NCBI RefSeq assembly: GCF_000187745.1
Contig: NZ_GL732486.1
Location: 611,429 to 675,428, forward strand
Length of the DNA: 64,000 bases
Origin: Streptococcus sp. M334
GTDB lineage: Bacteria; Bacillota; Bacilli; Lactobacillales; Streptococcaceae
Direction: 5' to 3'
Each line of letters opens with the position of its first letter. The stretch's first letter is position 1. The notes under the pieces were generated by a model, which worked only from the letters and a program-made list of their open reading frames with translations, was not told the origin of the DNA and did not search any database. This document shows, piece after piece, positions 59,873 through 64,000 of this stretch. The position numbers and the translations under genes are program-made.

Positions 59873-60739
59873 CTATTCTGTTATATCTGCAATGTAATGC
59901 TCAATTTTAAGAGCCATTGACATATTTCCCTCAAGCTTATATAGAAAATAAGCCGTTTCAAAGTACTCTTTTACTGCAACTTTAGAAGAAAAATTCTTAC
60001 TGACATTTCCCATCAATAAATACAAATCAGCCAAAAGATATGTTGTTCTATACGTCTTACATTGCTTTATCGTATCTGTGATTTTTGTAATAGCTTCTTC
60101 AGTATTATTCTGCAACCATAGGTAGCGACAAACATTATAATTAAATTTAATAGAAAGGTTTAATTCTTCAATTGTGTTTAACTTGAGTTGATTTACTTGA
60201 TACTCTAACTTTTCTCGAATTTCATTAAAACTTTCTAAATCTTCAATATCATAATAAAAATTAAATAGAGTATTTGCAACTTGAAGGTAGGTCAAGTCAA
60301 TTACACTTAACTGAGACAGTACCTTCTCCAATCTTACTACAGCCTCCTCTTTTTGCCCATAGAAATAAAAATCTATAAGGGATTTTATCCACTCCATATA
60401 AAATTTATTTACTAGAGACAAGTGATGTACCTTTACACTCTCTAATTCATATATATATTTCAAAGACTCATAATTTCGATTTGTGATAAATGTCTGGGCT
60501 AACTTTTTAAACTCTGATAACTCATCAATCTCTTCTACAATCTGCTCATTAAAAAAATAATCTATACTAACTTTTAACTTCTTCGACAGAGCATATAAAA
60601 AGTCTGCTCCTGGAGTAAATTCTCCATTCTCTAATCGACTAATCTGTCCCTGTTTACATATCCCCTCAGCCAATTCTCGCTGAGACATTTTTAATTCTTT
60701 TCGTCTATTTTTTAATCTTGTTGCTAAAAGTGTGCCCAC
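59873..60739 (-). CDS. TprA/PlcR-like RRNPP transcriptional regulator
   Basis: 288 residues from GTG 60739 (AAAGGA about 9 bases upstream). N-terminal XRE HTH: LKNRRKELKMSQRELAEGI (~8-26) and GQISRLENGEFTPG (~31-44), then a TPR-like all-helical C-terminus (~75-288). The layout and HTH closely resemble pneumococcal TprA, which is inhibited until bound by its Phr peptide. I find no Phr-type signal-peptide ORF within 1 kb either side, so it may be orphaned or answer a peptide encoded elsewhere. Likely targets are its own and the CYTH promoter. Confidence 0.85.
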   Translation of the reverse strand: MGTLLATRLKNRRKELKMSQRELAEGICKQGQISRLENGEFTPGADFLYALSKKLKVSIDYFFNEQIVEEIDELSEFKKLAQTFITNRNYESLKYIYELESVKVHHLSLVNKFYMEWIKSLIDFYFYGQKEEAVVRLEKVLSQLSVIDLTYLQVANTLFNFYYDIEDLESFNEIREKLEYQVNQLKLNTIEELNLSIKFNYNVCRYLWLQNNTEEAITKITDTIKQCKTYRTTYLLADLYLLMGNVSKNFSSKVAVKEYFETAYFLYKLEGNMSMALKIEHYIADITE

Positions 60740-61284
60740 GTTTGCATTTTCCTTTTCTATTTGACTTCAATTTCAATTGTAACACGATTAAATTTTAAAT
60801 ACAAATTATATATAAACAATGACTAGATAAGTTATTTTTGAAAACCATCCCTTCTTCTTTTGAAATTTTCTTACTCAAACGATTGATAAACGTATTCACT
60901 TGAAATGGATTAGATATTAGACTATCATGTTTAAATTTTGTTATTAATATATTTAACAGACCACAAATAGTCTTTTACAACATATCAAATTCAGGGAAAC
61001 AATATCGATTTTCCCCATTTTTTAGGCTCTCTATTTCATAACAATCAATTCATTTTGTCACATACCTTAGCCCGAAAAATCCACACCAAATCTTTTTGAA
61101 AGCTGTTTAAAGCTTTGTACTTACTTTCTGAGTTCATAGATCTGAACCTTAACCTCATTTGTCCAATTCCATAATAAAAATAAGGACATTCTAACAAAGG
61201 AAGTCCTTATTTTTCCTATTTAATTGGTCAAAATTATTTTATCCTTTTACTAACATTCATTCTCTTACTAAATCATACTCTTTA
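60740..61284. other. Degenerate AT-rich stretch upstream of the TprA-like gene
   Basis: No convincing gene. Minus strand bases 61158-61045 hold a 37-codon frame (MRLRFRSMNSESKYKALNSF...) that continues upstream as YYGIGQ without a good start; it looks like a coding relic of unknown family. A perfect 12-bp hairpin lies at 61176-61214. TACAAT near 60777 may be the -10 of the regulator. Confidence 0.45.
61176..61214. terminator. Bidirectional hairpin terminator
   Basis: AAAAATAAGGAC (61176-61187) and GTCCTTATTTTT (61203-61214) pair perfectly over 12 bp, giving A-rich and T-rich flanks on both strands. Confidence 0.75.
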
Positions 61285-61655
61285 TCAATAACCCTCTTTT
61301 AGAGTATGTCCGTAAGTTTGAATAATTTGTCGTATATCTTTATGACTTAGTAATCTTGAAACAGCCCATATATCAACACCTTTTGATAATAAATATGAAG
61401 CGTAAATATGCCTTCCTGCTGTTGCTATCATGGTTTGACTACCTATCCCAAGTTCGGATAAAATACTTTCAAATATTTATTCAATCCATAATTTGTAGAA
61501 AGTTTATACCTTCTATCACAAAAGACCAAATCATATTTCTTTAATTCTTCCCGATTATAAAGAACCTTATCTTGTTCCTCTTTCAATTCATCCAATACAG
61601 ATATTAAATCTTCATCAATAAGAATTTCTCTTATGGAAGTATTCGTTTTTTAAGG
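61285..61655 (-). pseudogene. Tyrosine recombinase (phage/ICE integrase) C-terminal fragment
   Basis: Two frames joined by a -1 shift near 61465 read as the end of an integrase catalytic domain: TSIREILIDEDLISVLDEL, FCDRRYKLSTNYGLN, then ATAGRHIYASYLLSKGVDI, AVSRLLSHKDIRQIIQTYG and stop at 61285. The second RH box (GRH), the SHKDI His and the TYGH Tyr are recognisable; the N-terminal domains and first catalytic Arg are gone. A relic of an integrated element, 1.7 kb from tRNA-Arg(CCT). Confidence 0.85.
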
Positions 61656-61720
61656 AACAAAATTTGTCGATTTCTAGCAAATCTTCCATACGTTTTTATA
61701 GTTTATCTTTCTTTTCTATT

Positions 61721-62095
61721 TTATAATTCACCTTCTAATTCTCTTATAATCGAATATAAAGATTCTTTCGTTTTGGGAACAAATTCCTTCAATATACCCT
61801 CTATAATTTTAAAATTTAAGTTGGAATAATTATGATAAATAAAATTTCTAAAACCTTTTATCTGAATCCAGTTTATCCTATCTGAATACTTCCGTTTTAC
61901 TTCCTCTGATAATTTGCCTAACGATAACTGTTCTCCTACTTATCCTAAATTCATAGCGATAGAATCAACTACCATATCATCATCTAAAGGTAAATTATAT
62001 CTTCTTGCTTTATCCAAAACAGCAACAGCCTTATCAAGATATAAAACCATATCCTTCAAATATGCTATATCAGTTTCAAGAGATTGACTTCTCAT
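61721..62095 (-). pseudogene. hepT: HEPN-domain toxin (HepT-like) with premature stop
   Basis: ATG 62095 to TAA 61721, 125 codons, with an in-frame TAA at 61940-61942 (codon 52, in NLG-stop-VGEQL, where CAA Gln is expected). Beyond it the frame stays open and carries the HEPN RNase motif RNFIYHNY (RX4HXY), the site whose Tyr is AMPylated by MntA in characterised systems. A single C-to-T change explains the stop. It overlaps mntA by 20 bases. As read, the toxin is cut to 51 residues and lacks its active site. Confidence 0.85.
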
Positions 62096-62390
62096 AAATA
62101 ACCTCTCTATCATTCAAAAAATTTTTCTTGACTAACTTCCCAATATTCGTTTTGGGAGAAAGTAAATCACTAACCAATAGAATATCTATATTACCATCAA
62201 AAATAGTTAAAAGCCTACCATATACATCAAAATATATCGAATCATCCTCTAACTCCAAAGCAATATCAACATCACTCTTTTCATCAGCTTCACCTCTAGC
62301 ATAAGATCCGAATAGATATATTTTAGACAAATCATACTGTTTAGCAATAGGAACAATTTTTTCCTTTATCTGATCTATTGTATAAACCAT
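62076..62390 (-). CDS. mntA: MNT-domain antitoxin (MntA-like nucleotidyltransferase)
   Basis: 104 residues. Minimal nucleotidyltransferase with FGSYARGEADEKSDVDIAL (~27-45), an exact GSX10DXD motif of MntA antitoxins, and a third acidic residue in NIDILLV. MntA neutralises its partner HepT by AMPylation. RBS AAAGGA 8 bases upstream. It should still be expressed, although its toxin is broken. Confidence 0.88.
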   Translation of the reverse strand: MVYTIDQIKEKIVPIAKQYDLSKIYLFGSYARGEADEKSDVDIALELEDDSIYFDVYGRLLTIFDGNIDILLVSDLLSPKTNIGKLVKKNFLNDREVIYEKSIS

Positions 62391-62457
62391 AGCTTCTATC
62401 CTTTTTTATGTTGTCAATACATTACAATCATATCCCTATTAAATAAAGGCTTTAAAT

Positions 62458-62835
62458 TTAAACTTGTAACTTCTTCTCTAATGCTTGTGCCAAAACTTCT
62501 GAATAGTTAATCTTTTCTCGATCAGCAAGACGAACTAGCCATTCAGGAACGGTCACATTCTTTCTAATCGCCTTGTTACTTCTCACAAAAGGCGCAGGAT
62601 CAACTTGAATCATTGATACAAAACCATCTGAAACTTCAATCTTTAAAATATCACTTGGAGTAGGCAACGCCATCCCTTCATCGATATAAGAAGCTAAAAC
62701 ATTTTCAAGCATTTCTCGAGCATTTTTCATCGCTTCTTCGATATTTTTTCCTTCTGTACCACCACCAAATTCTGGAAATTCTACCCAATATCCTGTTCCT
62801 TCTTTATGAAAAATAGCTGGATACGTTTTTAACAT
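62458..62835 (-). CDS. hicB: HicB-family antitoxin
   Basis: 125 residues. N-terminal HicB fold (MLKTYPAIFHKEGTGYWV, FPEFGGGTEGKNIEEAM, ~1-45) with a degraded RNase-H-like core, and a C-terminal ribbon-helix-helix or HTH part (NVTVPEWLVRLADREKINY, ~94-112) that binds DNA. Second gene after hicA. The SD and start lie in a 17-base direct repeat (62835-62868). Confidence 0.92.
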   Translation of the reverse strand: MLKTYPAIFHKEGTGYWVEFPEFGGGTEGKNIEEAMKNAREMLENVLASYIDEGMALPTPSDILKIEVSDGFVSMIQVDPAPFVRSNKAIRKNVTVPEWLVRLADREKINYSEVLAQALEKKLQV

Positions 62836-62892
62836 TCTACTACCTCCAACATTCTACTACCTCTGATATAAAAAGACTTAGGACAGTAAAAA

Positions 62893-63081
62893 TTACAATC
62901 CTAAATCTTTGAGAATCTTTCTCTCCAATCCCTTTCCCAAATCTTCATTTCCATGAACTGGAATCGTGACAAGATAAGAAAAACCCTCTTTCTTAAAATG
63001 ATGATGACTTCCTCTTTGACGAACTTCAACCCATCCATTCTCAAGAGCTAGTTTCACCATTTCTTTACCTGTAAGTGGCAT
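62893..63081 (-). CDS. hicA: HicA-family mRNA interferase toxin
   Basis: 62 residues, intact. dsRBD-like fold with the catalytic His in VRQRGSHHHFKKEG (~19-32) and TIPVHGNEDLGKGLERKIL (~39-57), the family's typical ending. It cleaves mRNA when free of HicB. GGAGG lies 10 bases before ATG 63081. It is the first gene of the hicA-hicB operon. Confidence 0.92.
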   Translation of the reverse strand: MPLTGKEMVKLALENGWVEVRQRGSHHHFKKEGFSYLVTIPVHGNEDLGKGLERKILKDLGL

Positions 63082-63110
63082 ATATTATTGTTACCTCCTT
63101 ACACTTACTA

Positions 63111-63139
63111 TTATACGCATTATGTGTATTAATGTCAAA
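63111..63139 (-). promoter_or_regulatory. hicAB promoter with palindromic operator
   Basis: Minus strand TTGACA (63139-63134), 17-base spacer, TATAAT (63116-63111), fully consensus. The spacer holds TACACAT-A-ATGCGTA (63129-63115), an imperfect palindrome reaching the -10, a probable HicB operator for autorepression. Confidence 0.8.
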
Positions 63140-63180
63140 TTAAAACAAACCACTTTTTTTCTCAATAACTACAAAATAAA

Positions 63181-63212
63181 ATAGACCAGCTTCCTGATCT
63201 ACTTTATTCTAT
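63181..63212. terminator. Hairpin, probable terminator near the lost element's end
   Basis: AGACCAG-CTTC-CTGATCT (one G-U/A-C position) with A- and T-rich flanks lies between hicA and tRNA-Arg. It is followed by three TTTTGGTCA-like repeats at 63224-63254. Confidence 0.5.
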
Positions 63213-63355
63213 ATTCATTGACTTTTGGTCAAATTTTGGTCACACTTTGGTCAAAGATTCCAAAAATACTAACCTATTTTAAAAAACTAAATTGTGATGA
63301 TTGCCCATAAACAAACACTTTGAATATTCTTTATGCTTCTTTACGCTTCCAAAAA

Positions 63356-63427
63356 TGCCCCCTGCCGGAATCGAACCAGCAACTACTCCTTAGGAGGGAG
63401 TTGTTATATCCATTGAACTAAGGGAGC
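63356..63427 (-). tRNA. tRNA-Arg (anticodon CCT)
   Basis: Minus strand acceptor GCTCCCT/AGGGGGC with discriminator A. Anticodon stem ACTCC/GGAGT with loop CTCCTAA gives CCT, reading AGG. T arm GGTTCGATTCC. CCA not encoded. Such tRNA 3' ends are common integrase targets, and the integrase relic lies on its 3' side. Confidence 0.95.
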
Positions 63428-63432
63428 TAGAT

Positions 63433-63461
63433 AAAAACTCTGCTGAAAAGCAGAGTTTTTT
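63433..63461 (-). terminator. Terminator of rplS
   Basis: AAAAACTCTGCT-GAAA-AGCAGAGTTTTT, 12-bp stem (usable on both strands), 8 bases after the rplS stop. Confidence 0.9.
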
Positions 63462-63468
63462 AGTCGAA

Positions 63469-63816
63469 TTAACGACGGATTTCTTTGATACGAGCTGCTT
63501 TACCTTGAAGAGCACGCAAGTAATACAATTTCGCACGACGTACTTTACCGTAACGAACAACTTCGATTTTTTCAACACGTGGAGTGTGGATTGGGAAGAT
63601 ACGCTCAACACCTACACCGTTAGAGATTTTACGAACTGTGTAGTTTTCTGAGATACCAGCACCTTTACGTGCGATAACAACACCTTCAAAAATCTGGATA
63701 CGTTCACGGTTACCTTCGACAACTTTCGCGTGTACACGAACAGTGTCACCAGGACGGAATGATGGGATATCTGTACGAAGTTGACCTTCAGTCAAGCTTT
63801 GGATTAATGGATTCAT
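63469..63816 (-). CDS. rplS: 50S ribosomal protein L19
   Basis: L19, 115 residues, full length: [20 protein letters not shown] opening, [20 protein letters not shown] and the signature [17 protein letters not shown] (~70-86). RBS AGGAG 6 bases upstream. Its 5' leader is structured. Confidence 0.98.
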
Positions 63817-63821
63817 TTTAT

Positions 63822-63915
63822 TCTCCTATCTTTGTCAATCTTGAGGAACCTTCCTCAGCGGATAAACTGTATTTTTGTGCGTCCATTACACACAAGATAC
63901 AGTTTACCAAATTTC
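63822..63915 (-). ncRNA. L19 leader (autoregulatory mRNA structure)
   Basis: Minus strand GTAAACTGTAT..ATACAGTTTATC forms a long stem with an inner TTGTG/CACAA stem, followed by GAGGAA-GG-TTCCTC before the RBS. This fits the ribosomal protein L19 leader known from Firmicutes, where L19 is thought to repress its own synthesis. Confidence 0.75.
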
Positions 63916-63934
63916 CACAAAAAAGTAAAGAAAT

Positions 63935-64000
63935 TTATAGCAGAATTCCTAAAAAAATCGCAACTAAACCACCTAGGTAGGTCAAAGTAATGTACGAATA
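63935..64000 (-). CDS. crcB: Fluoride channel CrcB/Fluc, C-terminal end only
   Basis: The last 21 residues of a membrane protein (YSYITLTYLGGLVAIFLGIL, then L and stop at 63935) run off the window. They match by recall the end of the pneumococcal CrcB copy that lies upstream of rplS. CrcB dimers export fluoride. Only the final helix is visible. Confidence 0.75.
   Translation of the reverse strand, partial: YSYITLTYLGGLVAIFLGILL

Noticed and set aside
61356-61544. 62-codon plus-strand frame in the integrase region
   Set aside because: Antisense of the integrase fragment, which has clear family motifs on the minus strand.
58375-63200. Intact prophage or conjugative element
   Set aside because: Only one integrase fragment and toxin-antitoxin genes; no structural, replication or transfer genes.
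63993-64000. TACGAATA cin-box at the right edge, plus strand
   Set aside because: It falls inside the crcB coding end (codons for Tyr-Ser-Tyr on the other strand), has no T-rich flank visible and no gene follows within the window.

Overview
The window is about 40% GC chromosomal DNA from a mitis-group Streptococcus (S. pneumoniae / S. mitis / S. oralis cluster). Grounds: two BOX repeats with the A-B-C module layout, a competence cin-box (TACGAATA) in front of dprA, proteins that I recall as near-identical to pneumococcal ones (MutX, DprA, TarI/TarJ, RsmG, L19, TopA), and the gene order uvrB-glnPQ-zwf-ftsY-smc-rnc-guaC-leu-topA-dprA-lic1-carBA-pyrBR-ffh-rplS. I cannot settle the species from sequence alone.

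Layout. 1-2016: the 5' part of a YSIRK-signal surface protein. 2.3-7.0 kb: mutX-like Nudix, GNAT, NQO1-like quinone reductase, uvrB and a CPBP protease, all on the minus strand. 7.2-11.7 kb (plus): fused glutamine-type ABC transporter (two binding domains plus permease), its ATPase, and zwf. 11.8-18.9 kb (minus): rnc-smc-HAD-HAD-ftsY, a tightly packed cluster with overlapping ends. 19-24.7 kb: BOX, tRNA-Arg(CCG), guaC, an McrBC restriction locus with a frameshifted mcrC, and a Sua5/YrdC-like gene. 24.7-29.8 kb: leuA-leuB-(DUF1294)-leuC-leuD behind a leader peptide and attenuator. 30-35 kb: MmcQ/YjbR, cutC, DUF454, BOX, topA, dprA. 35-40 kb: the choline/teichoic-acid lic1 region. 40-46.5 kb: pyrR-pyrB-carA-carB with a PyrR attenuator and a hairpin-rich carA-carB gap. 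46.5-58.4 kb: nth, DUF177, an ABC-F gene behind a long attenuator leader, htpX-lemA, rsmG, a PyrR-type leader with a uracil permease, ffh-ylxM, an HD protein and a Cof phosphatase. 58.4-63.2 kb is the accessory zone: an IS-end palindrome, a broken MFS gene, a CYTH protein, a TprA-like RRNPP regulator, an integrase fragment, an MNT/HEPN (MntA/HepT) pair with a broken toxin, and an intact HicAB module. The window ends with tRNA-Arg(CCT), rplS with its leader, and the tail of crcB.

The most unusual feature is the lic region. CDP-ribitol synthesis (tarI, tarJ) is intact, but licA carries a one-base shift in a G tract at codon ~26, one deletion fuses the end of licB to the middle of licC, and the lic2 genes (tacF, licD1, licD2) that I expect between tarI and carB are missing, with only a truncated alpha/beta hydrolase there. 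Together these lesions predict a strain whose teichoic acids carry no choline made by this route. Other points worth testing are four leader-type regulators (leu, pyrR, uracil permease, ABC-F), an array of six hairpins between carA and carB, and a decayed mobile/toxin-antitoxin island beside a tRNA-Arg gene.
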